From contig NC_085868.1 in NCBI RefSeq assembly GCF_034702125.1, positions 26,565,201 to 26,629,200 of the forward strand: 64,000 nucleotides of DNA. Reading direction: 5' to 3'. The DNA comes from Engraulis encrasicolus. Taxonomy: Eukaryota; Chordata; Actinopteri; Clupeiformes; Engraulidae. Of this stretch, positions 51,329 through 62,400 are shown in pieces; position 1 is the stretch's first letter; each line of letters starts with the position of its first letter. The notes under the pieces are model-generated. The model was not told the origin of the DNA. It did no database searches and worked only from the letters and a program-made list of their open reading frames with translations. A program made the translations under genes and the position numbers.

Positions 51329-51540
51329 ATGTCACAGAAGTGAGTACACCCCTTGCATTTTTGCAGATTTGTTAGTATATCTTTTCATAGGACAACACTA
51401 AAGAAATTTCACTTTGACACAATGATTAGTGACCTGTTAACAAGATATATAACCACTTAAATTTCTTGTTCACTCACAAAAAAAATAAAAATACAGCCAT
51501 TAACGTTTTACAACATATAACAAAAGTGAGTACACCCTAG
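51329..51540. mobile_element. Dispersed DNA element with 'gtgagtacacc' ends
   Basis: Opens 'gtcacagaagtgagtacacc' and closes 'aaaagtgagtacaccct'. The ends are in direct rather than inverted order, so the copy is rearranged or the type is uncertain. Confidence 0.45.
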
Positions 51541-51549
51541 GTTAAAATC

Positions 51550-51660
51550 CTGTAGCGAGTGTCTGAGAAGGGGCTGTGTTGGCCCGAAACGTCTCAAAAT
51601 GAAAAGGGATTAAAAGGGAGGTAATCGGTGTGCATTTCAACCTTCTTTACATTGATCTTT
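51550..51660 (+). mobile_element. Hammerhead-family element, one core change
   Basis: GTGT-CTGAGAA-GGGGC...GGCCC-GAAAC-GTCTC, then 'gggattaaaagggaggtaat' and tail 'cggtgtgcatttcaacctt'. G8 of the core box is A. Confidence 0.5.
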
Positions 51661-51931
51661 TACATTTTGAGTCTGCACCTGTCTAAAGTAGCTGGGTGTG
51701 AGATTTGACTGAAATCCTATGGAGAATATCATGATCTGCTTCAGTAGTCACAGTGCATGTTGACATGCATGTTTCTTTACGTGTAATTCAGATTTCCAAT
51801 GTTGACGGCATTCAAGCATCCCAAACCATGTCAGTCCCACTACCAAGCTTGACTAGCCAGATGTTGAGGGTTAGGATACATGTTGAGGGTTAGGACGTAT
51901 GAACAGAATTGACTTGAGAGAACGTGTGTGT

Positions 51932-51936
<5 letters not shown>

Positions 51937-52009
<73 letters not shown>
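51937..52009. repeat. (GA)n microsatellite
   Basis: About 73 bp of pure GA. Confidence 0.95.
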
Positions 52010-52011
<2 letters not shown>

Positions 52012-52389
52012 TTCCATTTGAATTTGAAGAAGGGGCAGTAAGTGTGTTATTTGACATCTATCAAGTCCAAGCTTATTGGAATAAGTTGCCATTTGCTGAC
52101 ATATGCCTCTTATTTGTTGCAGCGGTACCAGACATAAGGTACAAGTATGAATGGGACTTAACCCTTAAGCCAGAACCGAGTCTACCCATGTCGTACCAGC
52201 ACTGGGCTGGGGAGGAAGCCCACAACCAGAGCCCCTACTCTTACTGGGGGTTGAAGTGCTAGCCAGGATAGGCAGACAAATATGTAGGCATGGATCAAAG
52301 AGGAAAGAATGTTTTTAGTTTATCATAAGCCAGTGTAATAAATTCATTTCTTACAGTTGATCAACTCATTGTTGGTATGTTGTAGCCGA

Positions 52390-52905
52390 ATAATTTTCAC
52401 CATTCCACCAGTGGAACGCTCCTTGAAAAGGCTTAACTATCCCAGTACTACACTACTAAGATATGAGGACACAGGGCCTTTGGTAAAGTATAACTATTGT
52501 ATTATACTGCTACTATTGCTACTGTCACGGTTATTATTCTATTATTGTAATGTCTACATTCTATTTTATATTTATCTTATCTTCTGTTTACATGTTGAAT
52601 GTTAAATGTTGAATGCTAAATGTTAAATGTTCATTTGTACTGTATTTATTATTGACCACTTATTGTTACCAGTCCATCACTGTTACCTCTCCTGTCTTGC
52701 ACTTTATGTCAGTCTGTAAAATGTCAGTCTTGTATATGTCTATGTCCTGGCATGGTATAGAGAGAAAACATAATTTCATTTTCCTTGTATGACTTGTGCA
52801 TATGAAGAAAGTGACAATAGCTGACTTGACTTGACTTGTACGTATATACATAACGACCTGGTCATTGACATTCAGGTAACAGCAACTTTATAACAGGGTC
52901 CATGT
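52390..52905 (-). repeat. Repeat A split by a truncated LINE
   Basis: Left piece 52395-52490 ('ccagtggaacgctcc' to 'acacagggcctttgg') and right piece 52851-52900 ('acgacctggtcattgacatt') are the two halves of a reversed repeat A. Confidence 0.65.
52495..52848 (+). mobile_element. 5'-truncated LINE 3' end
   Basis: 'gtcctggcatggtatagaga', 'tttcattttccttgtatgac', 'gtgcatatgaagaaagtgac' and a (GACTT)n tail resemble the 3' end of a common fish LINE. I cannot name the clade with certainty. No ORF remains. Confidence 0.6.
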
Positions 52906-53599
52906 CTTCCTGAGTTAAGCGTTACTAAACATTTAATTAACACACACATATAAGTGATATAGTTAGTTTTAATAGAGGCTGCCCCACAGATGAAAAAGGG
53001 CCTAATGGGTCTTATGCTCAGAGTTAACTTGGATAAATCCAGATAGAGTATTCACAATACTGTGGAGAATCAAGTTACTCTAACAGGGAGTCAAACGTCA
53101 GGTGGCTTGTGCAGTTTCAACTGTACGGCTCATAATGAGTATAATAAACTCAGTAAAATTAACTTTCTAAAATGTTACACTGACCACTATTTTTTTAGTG
53201 GGAACAAATGTTATCTGAAACATTATCATTTATTATATAATTATATGTATATAATAATTATGATATGTATATAATAAATACATAATAATTGTATATTTCA
53301 TAAGTTATTACAAACGTTATATTTTATAAGTTTTATTAACACTGGTATTTTTAACTGTGTAGTAGGGTATGAATGCCAGCCAAGCTCTCCCCCCCAGCCC
53401 CAGCCCAGGCTGACCACACCACACCAAGGCAGCCTAGCCAGGGACAGTTATCACCTCATGGGGCTCACCGCACGGACACGGACACGCCGCCCGCCCCTCT
53501 TTTAGCACTCCCAACTGAACACCAGGCAGTGTTTATGTCAGTGGTCAAAGCTGAGGCAGGGACGGACAGACAGAGAGCAAGACAGAGAGCGAGAGCGAG

Positions 53600-53954
<355 letters not shown>

Positions 53955-54236
53955 TAGCCCAGGCCTCAGCGAAAACACACATTCGACGAACTTCTGGCCA
54001 CCTTGCATTTAGCACCACGTCTATCATGAGCAGGGGAGCTTTCCATTCCTTCTAAAAGAGCCTGTCTGCTTGCCTGGTTAACACCACACCTAACCACGGT
54101 CTTTCAGATCGAAACGATAGCGTAGAACTAAAGGCAGTATGGGAGTTCAACTTCCCAGGCTACCTGTCTGCAGCATTTACAGCTTAAATGAGGATCCTAA
54201 TCTTCAAATATACAGTGTTTCCCAAAGAAGATGCAT

Positions 54237-54320
54237 ACGTGACCTGAGGAAGGTCGACAGCCCGAAACGTGGTCACATTAAAAACTTGTTTATACAACTC
54301 GAGAGTGTGCAGCACTTCTC
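54237..54320 (+). mobile_element. Hammerhead-like element, intact core boxes
   Basis: GTGAC-CTGAGGA-AGGTCGACAGCCC-GAAAC-GTG-GTCAC. CTGANGA and GAAAC are both present with outer stem GTGAC/GTCAC. Downstream is 'cattaaaaacttgtttatac' and tail 'gagagtgtgcagcacttctc'. Confidence 0.6.
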
Positions 54321-54699
54321 TCCTCCTGCAAGTGTTTTACTGGTTGACAGCACCTCTTTTTCTGGTGTGCGTTTTGCACCTCCACTTCCCAAAGATGATG
54401 TGTCAGTGGGTGGTAGGAATAGCTGGTACTGCAAAGCTACCCCAAACGATAACTTAATACATTTTTTTCAAAGCAAATGTATAACTTACATTAGCAATAT
54501 GAAATGTTTATCTTTCCAGGGGACCTAGTCAAGGTGGTAGGTGTCTGTTGTGAAGGTGGCCGCCTTAACTAGAGTGCTGGGGGAAACCCTAAACATGCCA
54601 TCACGAAAACTCACCAAACTATAAATTACACAGCAAATCAACCCCCAAAATTAACACTTGGAGTCTTTGAACTAAGTATATGTTGACAACTTTTTGTAC

Positions 54700-55246
54700 T
54701 AGAGATGCACGATATGTATCGGTGCACTAAAATATCGGCCGATATGGGCTTTTTTATATCGGCCCAATATAATGTTTTCCCGATCGGTAAATCTGTTAAT
54801 TTAATGAAAACGTGGGAACTGCGTTCAAGCCGAGTAGAGACTTCTACTTTATATTTTCATTCAAGCCGGGTAGGCAAAACAAGCCTCTGACAGAGATTAG
54901 GAGTATTATTCTAGGAGTATTATCAAATATTCTTTTAATTCATAATAGACCGTCTGTGGTATTATCTTATCCAGTCTCTCTACCTGTGTGATGCTGTGAC
55001 TTGGAGTCTCTTACCACATGACCGAGTCACATGACCGCCAGCCAGGCAATGGCTTCTGTCTTTAATGTTTGAATGGACTATGAGTGAAACATGAGCTGAG
55101 ATCATATTGAGATTATATCAATATATTATATCAAATATGAAAATGTGAACGTATTGGTAAGCTTATCGGTATTGGTGTCTGTGTCGGCCCTGAGAAGCAG
55201 GTAATTATCGGTTATCGGTAGACATTTTTCATATCGTGCATCACTA
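54700..55246. mobile_element. hAT-type element with perfect target duplication
   Basis: 547 bp with ends TAGAGATGCACGATAT and ATATCGTGCATCACTA, flanked by TTTTGTAC at 54692-54699 and 55247-55254. The interior is rich in TATCGG motifs; no transposase ORF. Confidence 0.93.
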
Positions 55247-55284
55247 TTTTGTACCAGGTTTTTATATACAAAAAAACATGCACC

Positions 55285-55566
55285 CAGGGCCCGATTAACG
55301 CACAGGATATATATGGCTGCAGCCTAGGGGTCCCCACCTGCCAAAGGGCCCCTCGCTTGGCCAAAAGTGAATAAAATGCTGAATTGTGGCAAGGTTCAAT
55401 ACGGAAATTGTATCTGTTGTGTTCGGTACAGTTGGTAGACATGTTGTACTCAATTCCTAGTTCGTAATTATGACACCGACTGTACATTTGTCGTGAAATT
55501 TGCCTTCTGAGGGGGCCCACAGCAACCTGTAGCCTAGGGCCCCCAGGTCATCTTAATCCGGCCCTG
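55285..55566. mobile_element. hAT-type MITE (CAGGGCCCGATTAA ends)
   Basis: CAGGGCCCGATTAA and TTAATCCGGCCCTG. Flanks CATGCACC and CATGCACG give an 8-bp duplication with one change. Fragments also occur near 15410-15440 and 15690-15750. Confidence 0.88.
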
Positions 55567-56379
55567 CATGCACGCATACAAAAACCCATGTACCCATGCA
55601 TGTTACAGTACAGTATAAAAGTGTTCCGGATAGTATATGAGAAGAATGGGATCTCAACATTCATACGCTTGAAATTTTTCAACAACTGCTGAATAACAAC
55701 TGGTAACTGTATACGCCTGTGTAGCAGAACATACTGTATGGGTATGATGCTGTGGAAGTGCATTTTGAGCCATCATATTTACTGGATTTTTTTACCCTTA
55801 GAAACCAAGTAGGTTTCGAATACCTAAAATCATTTTGTGATCAATATTTGTTTTTGCAAAGACATCAGTAATTGGTCAGTATCCCGGAAAAAGATCCTTT
55901 TTAGAGTGACTCTGTTCAACTCTGCCAGGGTTCATTCTTCAATATTAGACATCCTCAGCTGTATGTTATCCATTACATAGTGTAAACATGATATGTAGTG
56001 CACTACATAAATACATACAGAACACATGTAAAATGCACAGTATACATATTGAAATGCGACCACCACCTGACACACAAAGTTCATGTGAACGAAGAGGATC
56101 CCAGAGAGGTTGGGAAAACAACAGGGGCATAGAGAACAAAACAAAAAGGGCCTTAGGAGACAGTCGGGCACAAAGCCAGAGACATCATACAAGAGAAGAC
56201 AAATCACTGAAGGGTGAAAAGAATGGACTAAAGAAGAGGAGTCTGTAACGTGAAACATGTCAGATCCATGACTGGAGGAGGTCCTGCCCTGTATTATCAC
56301 AGAGCCATTTGCATCGTGGGAGAATACATGTCTGATGTCTCACCTGACGGAGTCGCTACCTATTTCACACCCTATGCAC

Positions 56380-56545
56380 ACAGCCAAGGAAGCTGGGGTG
56401 GGGTGGTGGGGGAAACAACCGGGTCAGTTGTCCTGGGCCCAGAATTGGGTCCTCATTGCATTGTAGCCTATGTGTGTTTTGGGAGGGGTCCATTTTGGGT
56501 GACTATTTTCTGGGCCTGGCTAAAGCTGGTAGCAGCCCTGCGCGC
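56380..56545 (-). repeat. Repeat F, reversed copy
   Basis: 'cagttgtcctgggcccagaa', 'ttgggtcctcattgcattg' and 'gggcctggctaaagctggta'. Confidence 0.6.
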
Positions 56546-56981
56546 GGTGTAAATCAAATAAACACGAAACTGCCTGTGGACTCTGGCTTCCCATGGGAAA
56601 AAGATTTATAACAATATATACTGTATAAGTATATATATATTACAGACGTAATAATTAAAGATGCAGTAAACAGATTTGTTCTTTTTTTTGTTTTTTAATT
56701 GCTACGCGCCTTTGCTCCGTGTGAGATTAGTGTGGTCGTGCATTACAATGTGTCCAGCGCACTTCCTGAAATGTGCCAGTTTTATTGTGTGTATATATAG
56801 TATATGTGCCATGTGTAAGAAAGCAAACATCCCACGTGCCATGTTTACACAATGTTGCAGTATATGGAATATGTGGCCCTTACTTACATATGAGCAAAAT
56901 AAGGAATGGAGTGTAGTGGAAAGCGCGCACATCCAGCAGAAAAGCATCAGCAGCTGCCAAATCAAAAAACTGTCACATGTA

Positions 56982-57085
56982 GGAGCGGGAAAGGATCTGC
57001 ACAAAGAAGATCTATGATCGAAACGTTGCTCCAAATAAATTAAGTCTTTTGCAAGCAGTGTGCAGATCCTTTCCCTCTCCAAAAT
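56982..57085 (+). mobile_element. Hammerhead-family element, decayed core
   Basis: 'aggagcgggaaaggatctgc' and 'ctatgatcgaaacgttgctc', then 'aaataaattaagtcttttgc' and tail AGTGTGCAGATCCTTTCC. It is close to the 36123-36193 insertion and contains a short inverted copy of its own tail at the 5' end. Confidence 0.65.
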
Positions 57086-57629
57086 AAGGAATGGGCCACT
57101 TTTAGAGTATGTGCCATGTAAGAATTGTATAGTCCACATATTAATCATGTTGTATATTTTGTATACATTCACAATGGGTTAGCAAATGGAAGACACAGAA
57201 GTCTATTTCAGTGGTGGACTTGAAAAAAAGTCTCCTGTGTGTTCATGAACAGAGCACCTGTATTTGACTGTAGCTGTCTTAGGGCTGAGACATGCTTGCT
57301 GCAGGATACGCATGCGTGGGCACATTTCATGCACAAACGCGTTGTCATGCGTATTCTATGTCCATTTTGTGGACAGGAGAAGACCTGACACAAGGTACGC
57401 AGACATGTGCACTGCATACGGTGCAATAATGCCAAAACAGCAAGGGACGAACTTCAATGTTGAGGTCGTGGTAGAGCCAAACAATGGTGGAAAACATTAA
57501 TAACAGGCTCGTTGACTATCTGCCCCCTAGATGATACCTCTAGTTTTGTGCACTGCAAAGTGCTCCGGTCATCCTGAAGCAAGAATGTGCACTCTGTCGC
57601 ATGCGCTTGCATGCGTAATTTGTAATTCT

Positions 57630-57685
57630 CCAAGACAAATTTCCTGCGGGACAAATAAAACTAATCTTGAATCTTGGATCTTAAT
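57630..57685 (+). mobile_element. Probable LINE 3' end fragment
   Basis: 'tttcctgcgggacaaataaa' followed by (ATCTTG)-type repeats, a typical LINE 3' terminus. Confidence 0.45.
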
Positions 57686-57937
57686 TTAAGGCACACAGCA
57701 AGCATGTGGCCGGCCTTATAAGCTTACTGTATGATAGCCGGAGCCCAACTGCTGACAAGACCAAGGCTCTGGGCTTGCCACTCTGAAATAGGCATTCAGT
57801 AGTAAAAATAACAATGCCAGAATAAATCTGTCTCCCTCATGGAAAGCAAATGTAATGTAACAGGCCGACTTGATGATTGTCTGTGCCATCAGCTGTGTGT
57901 GTCAATGTCTGTGCCTGTGCCTGTGCCTGTGTCTGTG

Positions 57938-57938
<1 letters not shown>

Positions 57939-58005
<67 letters not shown>

Positions 58006-58196
58006 TGTGTGTGTGTCAGTTTCAGCAGTATCACACATCAGGACGGCGTAACAAAACCCAGCACCACTATTGTACTTGTTTGTTGTATGGCCAATATAGG
58101 AAGCTGCAGCATATCAACCACCAATTGTTAACTAATTTATGGGGATTAGATGCCGCTGCACAAAGTGACTTCTGAGCCCAAGAAAACGTTTTTTTG

Positions 58197-58268
<72 letters not shown>
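57939..58268. repeat. Two (TG)n microsatellites
   Basis: 57939-58004 preceded by (CTGTGC)n units, and 58201-58268 followed by TGCGCG variants. Confidence 0.93.
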
Positions 58269-58271
<3 letters not shown>

Positions 58272-58719
58272 TGTGTGCGCGCACATGCGCATACAAATGA
58301 ATATGTGTATTTGTGTGTGTGTATGTGAGTATTCTAATAGCAGAACGGTGCAGACACAGACACAGAGAGAGAAAGACAATGAGTGAGAGAAAGACGGTGA
58401 GTGAGTCAGAGAGAGAGAGGGATGAGAGGGGGAAGGGTTGAGGGAAGTGAAGTAGGTCACAGGTGAGTGACTGGCTCCCAGTGAGCACTGAGCAGCTAAC
58501 TGCACTAGGCTAGTATCAGCACATCGCTTCATCGCCGGTAACAGGATAACACGACTACATCATCTGAGTAACAAGATCAAGCTGCACTTAGGGAAGAGAA
58601 GGCAGTAAGGAGGGCAGGGACACCGGGGCATGGGATGTAGGGTGACCACCTGCTAATCAGTCCAAAGGGGGGCTAGGGGTATGCTTCTGAGGGACACTGT
58701 GGGACGATGCCCCCTGTAC

Positions 58720-58850
58720 CACGCACTGATGATGGCTTAACAGCCGAACGCGTTTGCTTGTAGACATGGTGGTAATTTATAAATAAATAATGAGACGTAC
58801 GTAGCTTGTGAGTGCAGATTTTTCTTCTTTAAGTTGATAACTTTAATCGT
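58720..58850 (+). mobile_element. Hammerhead-family element, one core change
   Basis: CGCA-CTGATGA-TGGCTTAACAGCC-GAAC-GCG: box 1 intact, GAAA changed to GAAC. Tail 'cttgtgagtgcagatttttc' near 58806-58825. Confidence 0.5.
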
Positions 58851-58984
58851 GCACTCAAAGTCATTCATTTTTTTCCAAGAAGTTGAGCGCGTCCTCTGAC
58901 AAACTTGAGGACTCTCCACTATAAGATAAATGTTTTCAGTGTTTAAGCCCAACAGCCCCTATATATAAATAAACTAGAAATGCA

Positions 58985-59335
58985 ATCGAAGTGTGCAGAC
59001 CTCTGCCAAGGAAGCTGTTTGATAGAACATTTGACTAGTTAGAAACTGGAATGTCAAAAATTCACCCGGTCCCGCAATTCAATTTGCAGTCACTGGGGGC
59101 ATCTAAATTTGTAGGCTAGACATGATGAGGAATCTTTAAAAATCTTGGTTCCGGTTCGTGATCCGGATCACCACCAGAATTTAATCACTCGTTCCTTTGG
59201 TCATTTCCAACAACTCCACAAAGTTTCATCCAAATCCGTTCATAACTTTTTTTTTTAAATTATCCTGCTGACAAACAAACAGACAGACAAAGAGACAAAC
59301 CAACGCAACTGAAAACATAACCTCTTTGGCGGAGG
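58985..59335 (+). mobile_element. LINE 3' end, RTE/Expander-like
   Basis: 'atccggatcaccaccagaat', 'aagtttcatccaaatccgtt', 'caaacaaacagacagacaaa' and 'acctctttggcggaggtaat' match the well-known 3' region of fish RTE-type retroposons. The 5' 'acctctgccaagga' is inverse to the 3' end. Confidence 0.65.
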
Positions 59336-60273
59336 TAATTAATCATGTATACTTTACCCTCTACTTTGACTGCAAGGGAGCAGGGCACATGAATTATTAC
59401 CCCACCTATACATCGTATTATATTTGCCTTCAGTGTTTCCCTAGAATGTGAATTCCATGTTACGAATGTGACTGAAGCTGAGCAAATATAAATATTAATA
59501 GTTGTACAATTCATTCATTGTATCCAAAAATGAATACAGCACCTTCTCAATCTTCAGAAACACTCTGACTGTTATGTACAGTAGGTGGTATTAATTCCAG
59601 ATTCCCTGGAATTCCCCCATATACATTTTTATTGGCTGTCAGGTCAGCCAAGGACTGGGTGAGGAGATATTGCATACCAAGGGAGAATTCCCTAGCAAAA
59701 TAAAGGAAACATGCCAAGAATACATAAAAATACACGTACGGCCACTTGTCTCACAGTCACCAAATACATCAAAATAAAATAAATAATATGGGCACTGCTG
59801 GCAGGCTGGCTACAATAATAAGTGTGTATGGTTAACAAGCGGTCTTACCTTGCCACATCCAGATATGTTTGGTTTGGGAAGAACGGAGGCATTCACAGCC
59901 CCAAGTATATAGCCTGTATAGTATATGCCATTATTCAACCTACACAACACTTGCTCTTTCCATCCAAGCAGGGTGAACCAGAAGTCCCCAAACAATTGTG
60001 ACAGTCCCGAATTGAAAGCTGAATCTCCTCCATGTGCCACATTCAGCAAGCACGCCTTGCTTCCTTTCCACACACAGGTGAAAGATAGAAATGGTAAGAT
60101 AGAAAGAGATATACTGTAATGTATAATGTAATGTAATCTTATGTTTGAGTATTGCAACTGACAAAAAAACTTTTGGTGGAACAACCTTTGGAAATGTTTT
60201 ATGTTACTGTCAGGCATGTGTGATGTGTCGACTCTCTGGTGGATATTTTTAAAACATGCAAATGCGGAAATAG

Positions 60274-60782
60274 TAGGGCTGTAACGATACACTCCACTCA
60301 TGATTCGGTTCGTATCACGATTTATACCCTACGGTTCGATACACGATTCCACGATTTCACATTTGCTAACATTGTAAATGACACTGAAGAAGGCTCTGTG
60401 CAGCCGAAACATCTGTCATATTAGTCCCTGCAATGCTTAAATAGAAAGAAAAGAACAAGAGAGAAGAAAAAACTGAGTGCGATCCATTTCCTAACTAACA
60501 TTATAAAATAAAATTATGAATAAGAATATGATCGTTTATAGGTAGGCCCAAGAATAGACTACAAGAGGCTACTAATGATTTTAAAAAGTTTTAATATAAT
60601 AATAATGATGATTTGAAGCTTGGAAGCACTATCACTTCATATCTATGTTATCGTTTTCTGGACTTATGGGTAACAAAACTTTGAAAAGGCGTATCGTGAT
60701 ACGGCCTCCTTGTATCATGATACAGTATCGTGACTCTGTGTATCACGATTTCTCGGTTCGATACAATATCATTACAGCCCTA
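60274..60782. mobile_element. hAT-type element with perfect target duplication
   Basis: TAGGGCTGTAACGATAC and ATCATTACAGCCCTA ends; GGAAATAG at 60266-60273 and 60783-60790. Homologous to 26769-27114, but carrying a 121-bp insertion at 60374-60494. Confidence 0.93.
60374..60494 (+). mobile_element. Hammerhead-like short retroelement, complete insertion
   Basis: Absent from the homologous hAT copy at 26769 and flanked by CTAACATT (60366-60373 and 60495-60502). The 5' part reads ATGACA-CTGAAGA-AGGCTCTGTGCAGCC-GAAAC-ATC-TGTCAT. The 3' tail is GAGTGCGATCCATTTCCTAA. It has no coding capacity. Confidence 0.8.
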
Positions 60783-61504
60783 GGAAATAGTATGGTTTGG
60801 AAGGCAAGTCAGAGTGAAGTCACTGTGTGAGGTGCCGGGAGTAACCAAATATTACACTGAGACTGAGACAGATTAATTGGTAGTATGGTAGAGGCAAGGT
60901 GATACTAACACGTCCCCTAATTATGGTAGACAAGTAGGATCAACACACTTAAGACTATGTTAAAGGTGCACTGTGTAATATTTTAGCAGTTTCTTTCCAG
61001 AATTCATGCTGCCCATTCACAAATGTTTCCTTTGTCACTAATACTTAGCACCACCATCAAATTCGAAGTACTTTGTATTCATGACCTGGACAATTGCACA
61101 TATACATGAAAAGGAGGATGTTCTCCATGTCCACCATTTTGAATTTCAAGACAGACATTTTTACCTGCAAAACTTACTATACTTTGGTAATACTAGTAAA
61201 TATTAGCTTATTATTTTGTAAATATTCAGAGAAAGATGAAATTAGGCAGTACAGTTTCAATGCCCAGAATAATTGCAACACCTACTCTGGTCACCATCCT
61301 ACACAGTGAGTGTACCTTTAATGCATCTTATAGAACAACTTCGAATTTTATTTCCACTGAAGAAATTAAGTGTGAACGGTCATAAAAATTGGAAAAAAAA
61401 ATTAGCAAGGGCTCTAATGTCTTTTCTTCAGGTAGCAGTGGTGCATTTGGTTATTCATTTTAAGGCTACGCCAAGTTAAAAAACAAATTTAAAAAAAGTT
61501 TGAA

Positions 61505-61650
61505 CCACATCCTGATGAAGGCTATACAGCTGATACCAGTTGGCACTTTATCTTTGTATACCCCATAGAAAGATAAAGAGGTTTTATCATCACCTACTAC
61601 AATACCTTGACTCCAAGGTGAGTACTTTGGATTTCATTTTTACAGTTTTT
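61505..61650 (+). mobile_element. Hammerhead-family element, one core change
   Basis: CTGATGA-AGGCTATACAGCT-GATA: box 1 intact, GAAA changed to GATA. 'ccatagaaagataaagaggt' and tail 'aaggtgagtactttggattt'. Confidence 0.4.
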
Positions 61651-61663
61651 TTTCCCAGCCATA

Positions 61664-61851
61664 CCGTTACTACTTTAAAACCAGCTGAATATTGCAAGGA
61701 AGTCAGCAAGCGGCTTGCCTCCCTCTGTCCCAGCTCAGATACAAATCCTCGGTTTGGCGAGTGTCTCTACTGGGACGATGGCGAGATCCACTCGGCAGCC
61801 AATGTGTTGCTGGCAATCTCTAAGTTCACAGACACATCTAATCTCAACTAA
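61664..61851 (+). other. Unrecognised open segment, possible terminal exon
   Basis: After a strong pyrimidine tract and acceptor (ttttttttcccag| at about 61658) an open frame runs to a TAA at 61849-61851. It includes KPAEYCKEVSKRLASLCPSS and GECLYWDDGEIHSAANVLLA. Base composition is more coding-like than the surroundings. I do not recognise the family and see no partner exons. It could be the last exon of an unseen gene, a pseudogene fragment, or chance. Confidence 0.25.
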
Positions 61852-62167
61852 CCTTGTTTTCTGGTTTCCTGCTACACCTAAGCCTTTAAGAGCATCAGAG
61901 AGTAAGCCAGAGCAAGAAGTTAAGTGATGATAGATAGACAAATGACAGGGCTTTAAAACTATGACGAGGCTAGACGATCTTAGAAGACTGGCAGAGTTGG
62001 TTGAAAGAGAAGGATCTCATATCTTTGATGGCAGGGCAAGACAAGTGGTAAGAAGGGGATCTGAGGGACAAGAGGAGGGGGTGAGAGGAACTAGAAGAAC
62101 TACCGTAGATGAGAACAGAAGGGAAAAGGCATTCTAGACACGGGAAGTGTGCGCTAGAACAACATCT

Positions 62168-62400
62168 AGGGCAGTCACGGGTAAGCGGTTAGGGCGTCTG
62201 ACTTCTATCCCAAAGGTTGCCAGTTCAACTCCTGACCCGCCAGGTTGGTGGGGAGAGTAATTAACCAGTGCTCTACCCCATCCTCCTTCATGACTGAGCA
62301 TGGTACCATCCCTCAGTATTGCTCCCACGGGGTGCCACTGGGGGCTGTCCCCTTGCACAAGTTTCACAGGATTTCACTTCGCTTTCATTTGCACACACAT
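62168..62400 (+). mobile_element. tRNA-headed SINE (second type)
   Basis: 'cacgggtaagcggttagggc' (A-box region), 'ttgccagttcaactcctgac' (B-box region), and body 'accagtgctctaccccatcc', 'ggtgccactgggggctgtcc'. It differs in body from the 39134 family. Confidence 0.7.

Noticed and set aside
55988..56248. 86-codon basic frame on +
   Set aside because: No splice or homology support; composition alone (Arg/Lys/Glu) is not evidence.
58737..58952. 71-codon - strand frame with LKKKNLHSQ
   Set aside because: Overlaps the hammerhead-family element and has no RRM or other domain; considered as a missing igf2bp2 exon and discarded.
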